A program made the translations under genes and the position numbers. DNA of 64,000 nucleotides from Oscillospiraceae bacterium. Lineage in GTDB: Bacteria; Bacillota; Clostridia; Oscillospirales; Ruminococcaceae. The stretch covers positions 1 through 64,000 of the forward strand of contig JAUNSK010000009.1 of assembly GCA_030539275.1 (NCBI GenBank). Reading direction: 5' to 3'. How positions within the stretch are numbered: the stretch's first letter is position 1; each line of letters starts with the position of its first letter. The notes below the pieces were generated by a model. That model had not been told where the DNA came from and did no database searches. It saw only the letters and a list, made by a program, of their open reading frames with translations. Positions 17,527 to 27,348 of the stretch are shown piece after piece.

Positions 17527-20500
17527 TTGGAATTTAACGAATTCAAATCCATAAAAATCGGGCTGGCTTCACCGGAACAGATTCGCGCATGGTCATACGG
17601 GGCAGTTGAAAGACCGGAAACAATAAACTACAGAACACAAAAACCTGAACGTGACGGTCTGTTCTGCGAAAAAATATTCGGACCAACAAAGGACTGGGAA
17701 TGTCACTGCGGTAAATTCAAGAAGATCAGATTCAAGGGCAAGGTTTGTGACCGCTGCGGAGTTGAGGTTACACGTGCCAAGGTAAGACGTGAAAGAATGG
17801 GACACATTGAGCTTGCAGCTCCTGTATCACATATCTGGTATTTCAAAGGAACACCGTCCAGAATAGGTCAGGTTCTTGAAGTATCACAGAAGCGCCTTGA
17901 AGAAATACTTTACTTTACAAAATATATAGTTGTAGACGCGGGCAACACCACAGAGCTTCTTAAAAAACAGCTTCTCTCTGAAAAAGAATATCTTGATGCA
18001 CTTGAAAAGTACGGCGATGATTTCTATGCTGAGATGGGTGCTGAGGCAATAAAGGAGCTTCTTGAAGAGTACGATCCGGACAGATATGACGAATATATAA
18101 CACAGCATATTGAAAAGTTTGCAAAGGTTACAGGTATTCCTGAGAGAGAGATAATCGACTATCTTTCAAAGAGAATATATGTTATTGCAGATAATGCTGA
18201 AAATGAAGAATACGAAATTGGTCAGGTAGTAAGAAGATCTGTTTATCTCCAGAAGATCATGCGCTTTAACAGAGAGCAGGAGGAGAGAGGCAAGAAGAAG
18301 TTTATTACTGTAAAGACCGGTTCACAGTATATAGAAGAGATATTTAACAAAAACATAGCTGAGGCTAATGAAAACGGCGAGTATGATGAGATAGCAAACA
18401 AGGATAACTGGGTAAACAGCCTTGTATGGCTTTCAGAACAGCTCAAGGATGAACTTAAGGATCTTCCTTCAGGCCAGAAAAAAATCAAGCTTCTCAAGAG
18501 ACTTGAGATCATTGAAGCCTTCAGACTTTCAGGCAATAAACCTGAGTGGATGGTAATGGATGTTGTTCCTGTAATACCTCCGGAACTGAGACCTATGGTA
18601 ATGCTCGACGGCGGACGTTATGCTACTTCAGATCTTAATGATCTTTACAGAAGAGTTATTAACAGAAATAACAGACTTAAGAGAATGCTGACTCTTGAGG
18701 CACCTGACATCATTATCAGAAATGAAAAACGTATGCTTCAGGAAGCTGTTGATGCCCTTATAGACAACGGCAGACACGGCAGACCAGTTACAGGACCTAA
18801 CAACAGGGCACTCAAGTCATTATCTGACATGCTCAAGGGTAAACAGGGACGATTCAGACAGAATCTTCTCGGTAAACGTGTTGACTACTCAGGACGTTCA
18901 GTTATCGTTGTAGGACCGGAGCTCAAAATGTATCAGTGTGGTCTTCCTAAGGAAATGGCTCTTGAACTTTTCAAGCCTTTCGTACTCAAGAGACTTGTTG
19001 ATACAAAGGTTATTGCAAACATAAAGAGTGCAAGAAAGCTTGTTGACAGAGCAAAGACAGAAGTCTGGGATGCTCTTGAAAATGTTATCAAGGATCACCC
19101 GGTTCTTCTTAACCGTGCCCCCACACTTCACAGACTCGGTATCCAGGCATTCGAGCCTATACTTGTTGAAGGCCGTGCACTTAAGCTCCATCCTCTTGTA
19201 TGTACGGCATATAATGCAGACTTCGACGGAGACCAGATGGCTGTCCATCTTCCGCTTTCTGCTGAAGCACAGGCAGAAGCAAGGTTCCTTATGCTTGCTG
19301 CAAACAACCTTCTGAAACCGTCAGACGGACGTCCGGTTGCAGTTCCTACACAGGATATGGTACTCGGTTCTTACTATCTGACAATGCTCAAGGAAGGTGA
19401 ACTTGGCGAAGGCAAGGTATTCAAGGATATCAATGAAGCCCTTATGGCATATAATGAACATGCTGTTTCACTTCATGCTGCTGTAAAGGTAAGAGTAACA
19501 AAGGACATCGGCGGCAGAAAGGTTTCAAAGATCATTGACTGTACTGTAGGCCGACTCATATTCAACGAAAATATTCCTCAGAATCTCGGTTATATAGACA
19601 GAACAGACTCAGATAAGCAGTTCGATCTTGAGATCGCATTCCTCGTAGGCAAAAAACAGCTTTCAGATATTATTGAGAGATGTATCAGAATACATGGAAC
19701 AACTACAACTTCTGAGGTTCTTGATAAAATAAAGGCTCTTGGATTTAAGTATTCCACAAAGGCTGCTATAACGGTTGCAGTCTGTGATGCTGTTATCCCT
19801 CCGCAGAAAAAAGAAATTCTTGAAAATGCACAGGGAGAAATTGATGAAATAACAGAACAGTACGAATACGGTTATATTTCAGCAAATGAAAAATCCAAAA
19901 AGGTTATTAAAATATGGAACAAGGCAACAGATGATGTTACCGTTGCACTGAAAAATAATCTTGGTAAGTATAATCCGATCTTCATGATGGCCGATTCAGG
20001 TGCCCGTGGTAGTATAAACCAGATAAGACAGCTCGCAGGTATGCGTGGACTTATCGCCAACACATCAGGTACAACAATCGAGATACCGATCAGATCAAAC
20101 TACCGTGAAGGTCTTAATATCCTCGAATACTTCATTTCTTCACGTGGTGCCCGTAAGGGACTTGCTGATACAGCGCTCAGAACTGCTGACTCAGGATATC
20201 TGACAAGACGTCTTGTTGATGTATCACAGGATGTTATTATCCGTGAATGTGACTGCGGAACTGAAGATGGTATTGACATTTATGAGATCAAAAACGGCAA
20301 TGAAATGATCGAGCCGCTTTCAGAACGTCTTATTGGTCGTTATCTTGCTGAAAACTTCTGCGATCCTGAAACAGGAGAGGTAATAGTAAGCAAGAATAAA
20401 CTTCTGACAGAGACAGAGGCAAAGAAGATATGTTCTTATGGTATAGACAAGATCAGGATCCGTTCAGTACTTCACTGTAAGGCTAAACAGGGTGTATGTG

Positions 20501-21411
20501 CAAAATGCTATGGTGCAAACCTTGCAAACGGAAATCTTGTTGCAGTCGGTGAAGCAGTTGGTATCATTGCAGCGCAGTCTATCGGTGAACCTGGTACACA
20601 GCTTACAATGAGAACATTCCATACAGGTGGTATCGCGAGTGCAGAAGATATCACACAGGGTCTTCCACGAGTTGAGGAACTGTTTGAAAGCCGTCGTCCT
20701 AAAAATGCAGCTATCATATCAAGAATAGATGGTACTGTAAAGATCGAAGAAGTTAAAACAACTAAAAATGTTATTATCGTAAACGAAGAGACAGGTGAAG
20801 AGGAGTCATATATGATCCCTTGGAATCTGAAACTCAGAGTGCGTGAAAATATGTTTATTACAAAGGGTACACGTATTACAGAAGGTAACTGTTACCCTGC
20901 TGATATTCTGGCTGTTCAGGGAACTGAAGAAGTTCAGAACTATATAATCAGTGAAGTTCAGAAGGTTTACCGTCTTCAGGGTGTTGATATCAATGATAAG
21001 CATATCGAAGTTATCGTACGTCAGATGCTCAGAAAGATCAAAGTTGATGACAGCGGAAGCAGCTACCTCCTTCCTGGTTCACTTGTTGACAAGAAGGAAA
21101 TCGATGCTATCAATGCGCAATTGCAGCAGAGAATGGATGACGGCGAACTCGGACTTTCATTTGTTACAACAGTTCCTGTACTTCAGGGTATTACAAAAGC
21201 TTCTTCCAGTTCAGACAGCTTCCTTTCAGCCGCATCATTCCAGGAAACAACAAAAGCACTTACTGATGCTGCAATCAGAGGTAAGAGTGATAATCTGCTT
21301 GGACTTAAGGAAAATGTTATTATCGGTAAGCTTGTTCCTGCCGGAACTGGTATGGAAGTATATAACAAGGTTAAGATAGTAAAAAATGATTCAACACTGG
21401 CAGAACATTAA
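17527..21411 (+). CDS. rpoC: DNA-directed RNA polymerase subunit beta'
   Basis: 1294 residues beginning with TTG, 7 bases after AGGAGG. The N-terminal zinc site is [13 protein letters not shown] (about residues 58-80). The catalytic [14 protein letters not shown] is near residue 565. The second zinc cluster has C-D-C at CDCGTEDG and [12 protein letters not shown] further on. The bridge-helix and trigger-loop region [16 protein letters not shown] is intact. Length is somewhat longer than the shortest Firmicute homologues. It shares the rpoB promoter. A strong terminator follows 17 bases after the stop. Confidence 0.98.
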   Translation: MEFNEFKSIKIGLASPEQIRAWSYGAVERPETINYRTQKPERDGLFCEKIFGPTKDWECHCGKFKKIRFKGKVCDRCGVEVTRAKVRRERMGHIELAAPVSHIWYFKGTPSRIGQVLEVSQKRLEEILYFTKYIVVDAGNTTELLKKQLLSEKEYLDALEKYGDDFYAEMGAEAIKELLEEYDPDRYDEYITQHIEKFAKVTGIPEREIIDYLSKRIYVIADNAENEEYEIGQVVRRSVYLQKIMRFNREQEERGKKKFITVKTGSQYIEEIFNKNIAEANENGEYDEIANKDNWVNSLVWLSEQLKDELKDLPSGQKKIKLLKRLEIIEAFRLSGNKPEWMVMDVVPVIPPELRPMVMLDGGRYATSDLNDLYRRVINRNNRLKRMLTLEAPDIIIRNEKRMLQEAVDALIDNGRHGRPVTGPNNRALKSLSDMLKGKQGRFRQNLLGKRVDYSGRSVIVVGPELKMYQCGLPKEMALELFKPFVLKRLVDTKVIANIKSARKLVDRAKTEVWDALENVIKDHPVLLNRAPTLHRLGIQAFEPILVEGRALKLHPLVCTAYNADFDGDQMAVHLPLSAEAQAEARFLMLAANNLLKPSDGRPVAVPTQDMVLGSYYLTMLKEGELGEGKVFKDINEALMAYNEHAVSLHAAVKVRVTKDIGGRKVSKIIDCTVGRLIFNENIPQNLGYIDRTDSDKQFDLEIAFLVGKKQLSDIIERCIRIHGTTTTSEVLDKIKALGFKYSTKAAITVAVCDAVIPPQKKEILENAQGEIDEITEQYEYGYISANEKSKKVIKIWNKATDDVTVALKNNLGKYNPIFMMADSGARGSINQIRQLAGMRGLIANTSGTTIEIPIRSNYREGLNILEYFISSRGARKGLADTALRTADSGYLTRRLVDVSQDVIIRECDCGTEDGIDIYEIKNGNEMIEPLSERLIGRYLAENFCDPETGEVIVSKNKLLTETEAKKICSYGIDKIRIRSVLHCKAKQGVCAKCYGANLANGNLVAVGEAVGIIAAQSIGEPGTQLTMRTFHTGGIASAEDITQGLPRVEELFESRRPKNAAIISRIDGTVKIEEVKTTKNVIIVNEETGEEESYMIPWNLKLRVRENMFITKGTRITEGNCYPADILAVQGTEEVQNYIISEVQKVYRLQGVDINDKHIEVIVRQMLRKIKVDDSGSSYLLPGSLVDKKEIDAINAQLQQRMDDGELGLSFVTTVPVLQGITKASSSSDSFLSAASFQETTKALTDAAIRGKSDNLLGLKENVIIGKLVPAGTGMEVYNKVKIVKNDSTLAEH

Positions 21412-21427
21412 TTAATAAATATAAAAG

Positions 21428-21500
21428 AACTCTTGTATAAAAAACTAACAGAACCGGACCTGATGCCAAATCAGGTTCGGCTTTGTAAGAGTTTTTTTTT
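21428..21500 (+). terminator. rpoBC terminator
   Basis: An inner stem CCGGACCTGAT/ATCAGGTTCGG is enclosed by an outer AACTCTT/AAGAGTT stem and followed by a run of ten T residues. It ends the rpoBC operon and keeps it apart from the BY-kinase gene. Confidence 0.85.
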
Positions 21501-21531
21501 ATGGGGATTGTTTCTAGATTTGTGTCTGTAC

Positions 21532-21560
21532 TTGATTTTATCTAAGAACTAAGTTATAAT
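21532..21560 (+). promoter_or_regulatory. Promoter of the BY-kinase gene
   Basis: TTGATT at 21532-21537 and TATAAT at 21555-21560 with a 17-base spacer. The start codon used lies about 50 bases downstream. No other gene is read from it before the next terminator, so the kinase gene is monocistronic. Confidence 0.7.
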
Positions 21561-21613
21561 GTTAAAGGTAAAGATTTTGAAATTCAGAAATTAGGGTGAA
21601 AGGAAATATTCAA

Positions 21614-23158
21614 ATGGAAAACAAGAATGTAGTCAAAAGTGACTATAATATCAAAGAGATCATCGGAATATTAATGAGCAGATGGTTGATGATAGCTGGT
21701 CTTGCAATTGTGACGGGATTAATATTTTCACTTTTTACAATGTTTATGATCACTCCGATGTACTCATCAACGGCCCAGTATTATGCTGTTGACAGTACAA
21801 ATCAGTCAGTTGGATCAGACAACTCAGAACTTACATATCTGCAGAAAATTGTTGATACATATATTGAATTATTCAAGACGGATGTTTTTATGGATAATGT
21901 CATTGTATCTTCAGGAATAGAGAAAACAACAGGACAGTTAAAAGGAATGGTTTCGCTTTCCGGAAAATCAGGCACATCAATATTCAGTGTTACTGTAACT
22001 GGTTCAAATCCGGATGAAATAATGCTTATTCAGAATACTATTGCCGAACTTGCTCCTGACATGATAAAGGGAATAACGACAACAGGTGAAGTTGTTATAT
22101 GTGACCCTGCAAAGACACCAACATCACCTATCTCACCAAACCAGACTAAAAATACTCTTCTTGGTGTTGTTCTTGGATTTGCAGTAGGTGTGTTCCTTGC
22201 ACTTCTTCTCGATATGCTTGATCAGAATATCAAGGGCAAGCAGGAACTCGAGGACAGATGCAGTCTACCGGTTCTTTCTCAGATTCCTTCATTTGAAGAG
22301 GATAAGAAGGAAATAAAGAAGAAAAAGAAGATGAAGAAGAATAACAACAATGTATCGCTCAGAACTATCAACATGATAGATGAGAATACAGACTTTGCTA
22401 TTACGGAATCATATAAGACACTTCGTACAAATCTTCAGTTTACGATCCACGGAAACAAGTGTAAAAAGATCATACTTACAAGTCCGATACCACAGGATGG
22501 TAAGAGTACAACAAGCGTAAATCTTGCTATAACAATGGCACAGACAGGACATAAGGTTCTCCTCGTTGACGGTGATATGAGAAAGGGCCGTGTTCATAAG
22601 TATTTTGATCTGCATAATGATGTTGGTCTCAGTAATCTTATTTCCGGAATGGCTGATATAGATACAACGATCAAGACAGTTAAAAAATATAACAACCTCT
22701 GTGTTCTTACTTCAGGTACAATTCCTCCGAATCCTTCAGAGCTTGCAGCCAGTGAAGAAATGAAACAGCTTATGGACAAGCTTTCAGAGAAATTTGAATA
22801 CATTCTTATTGACTCACCTCCGATCAATATCGTATCTGACTCGATCCCGCTTTCAAAACTCGCAGACGGCGTTGTTGTTGTTGTTCGTCAGAACAAGAGT
22901 ACATATGCTGAAATCGAAACAGCTCTTAACAGCTTCAGACTTGTAAACAGTAATATCATCGGTCTTGTTCTCAATGATGTTGATATAAGTACAGGCAAGA
23001 GCTATGGTAAGTATAAGTACAAGTACAAGTACGGTTATAATGCATATTCACATTATGAACAGTACGATAACAGAGTTCCTGGTGATTCAGAAAAAAAATC
23101 TTCTTCTTCAAGTGAATCAGAGAAGAAAAGCAATTCAGGCAAATCAAAATCCAAATAA
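21614..23158 (+). CDS. Bacterial tyrosine kinase with Wzz-type membrane domain (single-chain BY-kinase)
   Basis: 514 residues from the ATG at 21614 (AAAGGA 9 bases upstream; an in-frame GTG at 21596 lies before the ribosome site). Residues 1-200 are a Wzz/chain-length domain with membrane segments at about 25-48 and 180-200. A Lys-rich linker (residues about 230-245) leads to the kinase domain with Walker A (PIPQDGKSTTSVNLA, about residue 290), Walker A' (VLLVDGDMRKG, about 318) and Walker B (ILIDSPPIN, about 396). The C-terminal tail has an alternating Lys-Tyr cluster and more Tyr, the usual autophosphorylation site. Most Firmicutes split these parts into two proteins. No polysaccharide genes or tyrosine phosphatase are near, so its target is not shown by context. 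Confidence 0.88.
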   Translation: MENKNVVKSDYNIKEIIGILMSRWLMIAGLAIVTGLIFSLFTMFMITPMYSSTAQYYAVDSTNQSVGSDNSELTYLQKIVDTYIELFKTDVFMDNVIVSSGIEKTTGQLKGMVSLSGKSGTSIFSVTVTGSNPDEIMLIQNTIAELAPDMIKGITTTGEVVICDPAKTPTSPISPNQTKNTLLGVVLGFAVGVFLALLLDMLDQNIKGKQELEDRCSLPVLSQIPSFEEDKKEIKKKKKMKKNNNNVSLRTINMIDENTDFAITESYKTLRTNLQFTIHGNKCKKIILTSPIPQDGKSTTSVNLAITMAQTGHKVLLVDGDMRKGRVHKYFDLHNDVGLSNLISGMADIDTTIKTVKKYNNLCVLTSGTIPPNPSELAASEEMKQLMDKLSEKFEYILIDSPPINIVSDSIPLSKLADGVVVVVRQNKSTYAEIETALNSFRLVNSNIIGLVLNDVDISTGKSYGKYKYKYKYGYNAYSHYEQYDNRVPGDSEKKSSSSSESEKKSNSGKSKSK

Positions 23159-23190
23159 TATTCCTTTCACTATAAACATAATACCTATAA

Positions 23191-23234
23191 AAAAATTCCT
23201 CATCAGAATGACACTCTGATGAGGAATTTTTTTA
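23191..23234. terminator. Bidirectional terminator after the BY-kinase gene
   Basis: A 17-bp perfect stem (AAAAATTCCTCATCAGA and its complement) with a 7-nt loop, flanked by A and T runs. It can end both the plus-strand kinase gene and the minus-strand ABC transporter operon. Confidence 0.9.
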
Positions 23235-23249
23235 TTTATCTCAATATTT

Positions 23250-24977
23250 TTACTGGGATGTGGCTGACGTATACATCGTATAATAAAATCCCTTGCGTGA
23301 CATCAGTTCATGATGTTTTCCATGTTCAATTATATTGCCGTCACGCATTACAAGTATCATATCTGTATTGCGTATAGTAGAAAGTCTGTGTGCAATAATA
23401 AAGCTTGTTTTGCCCTTCATAAGCTTTTCAAAAGCCTGCTGTATTTTAATTTCTGTACGGATATCGATACTGCTTGTAGCTTCATCAAGGATGAGCATCG
23501 GAGGATTTGTAAGCATTATTCGTGCAATGGTCAGAAGCTGCTTTTGTCCCTGTGAAAGGTTTCCTCCGTTTTCACCGATAACAGTATCGTAGCCGTCAGG
23601 AAGTCTTTTAATAAAACCATGGGCATGAGCTGATTTTGCTGCGGCAATGACCTCATCACGTGAGGCATCCGGTTTGCCATATGAAATATTGTCATGTATC
23701 GTAGCGCTAAAAAGCCATGTATCCTGAAGGACCATTCCGAATCTGCTCCTGAGACTGTCACGGGTTATCTCATTTATATTTTCTCCACAGACGTATATTG
23801 CTCCCGAATTTACATCATAAAAACGCATGAGGAGATTGATTATTGTAGTCTTGCCGCATCCGGTAGGTCCGACGATAGCTATACGCTGACCGGGGTGAAT
23901 ATCAAGACTTACATCCTGTATAAGCTGTTTATCCTTTGTATATGAAAACCAGACGTTTTCAAACCTGACAGAACCCTCATATGACTGCAGCGTCTTAAGC
24001 TTTGAGTCATCAGGCTCGTCCTTTGCGTCACAAACCTGAAAAACTCTCTGTGCGGACGCAATTGCATTCTGAAGCTCTGAAACAACACCCGAGATCTCAT
24101 TAAACGGCTTTGTATACTGGTTGGCGTATGAAAGGAAGCTTACCAGAGTACCTACAGACATTCCGCCCGCTATAACGCGCAGTGCACCAAAAAGACCTAC
24201 AAATGCATATATAAGACCGTTAATGAATCTTGTTGATGGGTTTGTAATTGATGAAAAGAAAGTAGCCTTGATTCCTATTTGTGCATAATCGTTGTTGAGA
24301 CGGTCAAATTTGTTCTGGACATCAGTCTCCTGACCGAATGCTTTGACAATATTCTGATTTTTAAGCATTTCATCTGTAAATCCTGAGAGCTGTCCTCTTA
24401 TGGCAGACTGTTTAGCAAATGAATTATGAGACAGACTTGTTATTTTTGCTGCAACAAACAGTGAAACAGGTGTAAGAAAAACGACTATAAGAGTAATTCT
24501 GAAATCAATAAACAGCATAAAGATCAGTGTACCGAGAATAGTTATGATACCGGTAAAAAACTGTGTGAATCCCTGATTGAGTGCATCAGATATTATCTCT
24601 ATGTCATTTGTTGCACGACTTATATAGTCACCCTTTGAGGCGCTGTCAATATAGCTTATAGGTACGCTGTTGAGTTTTCTGAAGTACTGGGTTCGTATAT
24701 CCCTGACAGTCCTGAAGGAAAGTTTGTTCGTGCACAGTGTCATTATCCACTGTGAAACGCCGCTTATTGCTACGGTGATCATAAGAATAATAAGGATCTT
24801 TGCAGTACTGCTGAAATCAACATTATTTTCCCCGGTTATGAAGTCTATCGACCTTCCTATAAATATTGGTATAAGAAGTGAAAGAACAACACTTATAAGA
24901 GCGAATATTACAGCTGGGATGAAGTATGTTATATAACTTCTGACATACAGGAAAATACGTTTAAGAGTTTTTATCAT
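23250..24977 (-). CDS. ABC exporter half-transporter (catalytically intact subunit)
   Basis: 575 residues from the ATG at 24977; longer open frame upstream lies inside the preceding gene. Residues 1-310 are a six-helix type IV (exporter) membrane domain. The nucleotide-binding domain has Walker A IVGPTGCGKTTI, signature LSQGQ (canonical LSGGQ), Walker B LILDEATSS with the catalytic Glu, and H-loop IIAHRLSTI with the His. It begins 1 base after the stop of the partner half-transporter. Such pairs export drugs, lipids or peptides; the substrate is not evident. The partner has a degenerate ATPase site, so hydrolysis probably relies on this subunit. Confidence 0.92.
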   Translation of the reverse strand: MIKTLKRIFLYVRSYITYFIPAVIFALISVVLSLLIPIFIGRSIDFITGENNVDFSSTAKILIILMITVAISGVSQWIMTLCTNKLSFRTVRDIRTQYFRKLNSVPISYIDSASKGDYISRATNDIEIISDALNQGFTQFFTGIITILGTLIFMLFIDFRITLIVVFLTPVSLFVAAKITSLSHNSFAKQSAIRGQLSGFTDEMLKNQNIVKAFGQETDVQNKFDRLNNDYAQIGIKATFFSSITNPSTRFINGLIYAFVGLFGALRVIAGGMSVGTLVSFLSYANQYTKPFNEISGVVSELQNAIASAQRVFQVCDAKDEPDDSKLKTLQSYEGSVRFENVWFSYTKDKQLIQDVSLDIHPGQRIAIVGPTGCGKTTIINLLMRFYDVNSGAIYVCGENINEITRDSLRSRFGMVLQDTWLFSATIHDNISYGKPDASRDEVIAAAKSAHAHGFIKRLPDGYDTVIGENGGNLSQGQKQLLTIARIMLTNPPMLILDEATSSIDIRTEIKIQQAFEKLMKGKTSFIIAHRLSTIRNTDMILVMRDGNIIEHGKHHELMSRKGFYYTMYTSATSQ

Positions 24978-24978
24978 A

Positions 24979-26703
24979 TTATTCACCGGCTTTCTGAGTA
25001 TCAATAATTTCCTTGTACACCATACATTCTTTTTCAAGGGTATCATTTGTGCCGGCACCTACACATTCGCCGTCATCAAGAACAAGAATAAGATCCGAAT
25101 TTTTAAGTGATGTTGCACGCTGTGAGATCATGATAACCGAGGTGCCTTTCAGTGACTGGGAAATTGCTTTTCTGAGGTTATAGTCAGTTTGCTGGTCAAG
25201 AGCACTTGAACTGTCATCGAGGATCAGTACGTCAGGTTTAGCAGCAACAGCACGTGCAATAGTAAGACGCTGTCTCTGTCCTCCGGAAAAGTTCCGGCCG
25301 CCCGGAGAAACCTGAGAGTGAATGCCGTCTGGCAGCTTGCATACAAATTCATATGCCTGTGCTGTTATCAGAGCCTGAATTATATCTTCTTCAGAAGCAT
25401 CCTTATTGCCTGTTCTGATATTTTCTGCAATAGTACCGGAGACAAGTGAAGCCTTCTGAGGTACGACTGCAATTTTTTTACGCAGATCTGAAATATCCAT
25501 TTCTCTGATATCTTTGTGATTTATCAGAACAGTTCCTTCCGTTGCATCATAAAATCTCGGGATAAGTGATGCAATAGTTGATTTGCCGCTTCCTGTTCCG
25601 CCGATGATTCCAAGAGTCTGTCCTGCCGGAAGACAAAATGAGATATTATTTATAGCATTTTCACTTGATGACGGATAATGAAAGGAGACATTTCTGAACT
25701 CTACGGATATACGTTCATTTTTATCTATATGTCCGGTACCGTTTTCAAGTCCGGGCATTGTCTCAAATACAGCTGAAATTCTGTTTGCACTTGCCAATGC
25801 CTTATTGAAGTATATAATGAGGTTTGCAAAGACAACAAGTGACAGTGAGATCTGCGTCAGATAGTTTACAAATGCAGTTATCTCACCCTGAGTAAGACTG
25901 CCTGTATTAACTCTTATTCCTCCGAACCAGATTATTGCTGTTATAGCAAAGTTCATAATAATAAAAGTAGCCGGATTGAGAATGGCTGATATTTTGCTTA
26001 CGGCGATCTGATTTACTGACAGATCATCGCTTGCACTGTCAAATTCGCTTATTTCTTCCTTTTGTCTTGAAAAGGCACGGATAACTCGTACACCTTCAAG
26101 ATTTTCACCTGTAAGAAGTGAAATTTTATCAAGTCGCTTCTGATTATTTTTATACATCGGTATTGAAATGCTCATGACCTTATAGACGATAAAAGCTATA
26201 AGAGGAGCTGCTACAAGAAAAATAAGAGAAAGCTTTGCATCAATTGAAACAGCCATGATAATAGCACCGATTATCAGAAAAGGTGATCTTGTAGCAAGTC
26301 GGATGAACATATTGACACCTGTCTGTACTGCATTGGTATCATTGATTATTCTTGTGGTGAGTGTTGACGCACCGAGCTTGTCAAGCTCAGCATGAGAAAA
26401 ACTGTTTATATGTCTGTAAAGATCGCTTCTTAAGTCAGATGCAAAGCCATATGCACACTTTGCAGCGAAATACTGACATGTAAGTGCGAACGCAAGTCCG
26501 CAGACGCCAAGAAGAATAATGACGCAGCTCATTCTGATGACATATGGTCTGTCACCATTGTGAATACCGGTGTCAATGATCCTTGACATTACCAGAGGTA
26601 CGATCAGCTCGAAAATTGCTTCGAGAAGCTTGAAGAGCGGCCCGAGAATAAGATACTTTTCATATCCCTTAAAATATCGAAATAGTCGTTTCAAAAAATG
26701 CAC
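24979..26703 (-). CDS. ABC exporter half-transporter (degenerate ATPase site subunit)
   Basis: 574 residues beginning with GTG (a TTG three codons on is possible). Membrane domain of six helices in residues 1-315, then a nucleotide-binding domain with Walker A IIGGTGSGKSTI and canonical signature FSGGQ. After Walker B the catalytic Glu is replaced by Asp (LILDDSSSALD), and the H-loop His is Gln (MISQRATSL). These two changes are typical of the non-catalytic site in heterodimeric exporters such as LmrCD, BmrCD and TM287/288. It is the first gene of a two-gene minus-strand operon. Confidence 0.92.
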   Translation of the reverse strand: MHFLKRLFRYFKGYEKYLILGPLFKLLEAIFELIVPLVMSRIIDTGIHNGDRPYVIRMSCVIILLGVCGLAFALTCQYFAAKCAYGFASDLRSDLYRHINSFSHAELDKLGASTLTTRIINDTNAVQTGVNMFIRLATRSPFLIIGAIIMAVSIDAKLSLIFLVAAPLIAFIVYKVMSISIPMYKNNQKRLDKISLLTGENLEGVRVIRAFSRQKEEISEFDSASDDLSVNQIAVSKISAILNPATFIIMNFAITAIIWFGGIRVNTGSLTQGEITAFVNYLTQISLSLVVFANLIIYFNKALASANRISAVFETMPGLENGTGHIDKNERISVEFRNVSFHYPSSSENAINNISFCLPAGQTLGIIGGTGSGKSTIASLIPRFYDATEGTVLINHKDIREMDISDLRKKIAVVPQKASLVSGTIAENIRTGNKDASEEDIIQALITAQAYEFVCKLPDGIHSQVSPGGRNFSGGQRQRLTIARAVAAKPDVLILDDSSSALDQQTDYNLRKAISQSLKGTSVIMISQRATSLKNSDLILVLDDGECVGAGTNDTLEKECMVYKEIIDTQKAGE

Positions 26704-27285
26704 TTCTTTCTGTTTATATTATATCCACTAATTATTATATATAAAAACCATTGGTTTATCAATGAAAACAAGCTTGAATATGAATATTAATTATTAATTT
26801 TGTAATGTTATATTATTAGTTAAAACAAAACAAGGAATAAAAAAGAACATACAGGTATCTGTGGAGTTTATAGGCTGTGTCTAATTATTTAACACAGGTG
26901 CAAAACTATTGAAACATTTTCTTTAATGCTCTCAGAAAAATACTTCCTTTCAGATCTTACTCTTATTGCGGGTTTTATCTGATTGGAAGTATTGTATCTA
27001 TACATTTTTTTCAGGGTCTCTATGTTATAACCATATTGTTATTCATTGAGTAAAATAGTTACTCTGCTCTGAATGTTTTTTGCTGTCTCCTGTAATGATA
27101 TAAATTATGTAAACCTGTATAATTTCTACACATTAAAAATAATAATAATTATAAATGTGCGGGGTCAATTATATTTAAATATGTATTAATTATACTATTA
27201 TTGATTAAATTTATCAATAATGTAAAACACATTTTTTAATTACGGGTGTTTCTGACGTAAAGCCTGCAACATAACAGAATCAGAA
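26704..27285. other. AT-rich gene-free region
   Basis: About 580 bases between the ABC operon start and the tyrS terminator. No open frame with a ribosome site was found. It holds two inverted repeats (26939-26993 and 27197-27221) and otherwise AT-rich sequence in which the promoter of the ABC operon should lie. A small RNA gene or a decayed gene cannot be excluded. Confidence 0.45.
26939..26993. repeat. Long imperfect inverted repeat in gene-free DNA
   Basis: AATACTTCC pairs with GGAAGTATT, and the adjoining TCAGAT pairs with ATCTGA, giving a stem of about 15 pairs with a small internal loop and a 21-nt apical loop. No T run follows. It may be part of a structured RNA or a protein-binding site. 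Confidence 0.4.
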
Positions 27286-27329
27286 AAAAAGCGAATGATG
27301 CAATAAATACAATGCATCATTCGCTTTTT
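27286..27329. terminator. tyrS terminator
   Basis: A 17-bp perfect stem (AAAAAGCGAATGATGCA and its complement) with a 10-nt loop and a T run on the minus strand, 20 bases past the tyrS stop. It also has T residues on the plus side. Confidence 0.85.
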
Positions 27330-27348
27330 ATAGCCAGTTAAAAAATTT

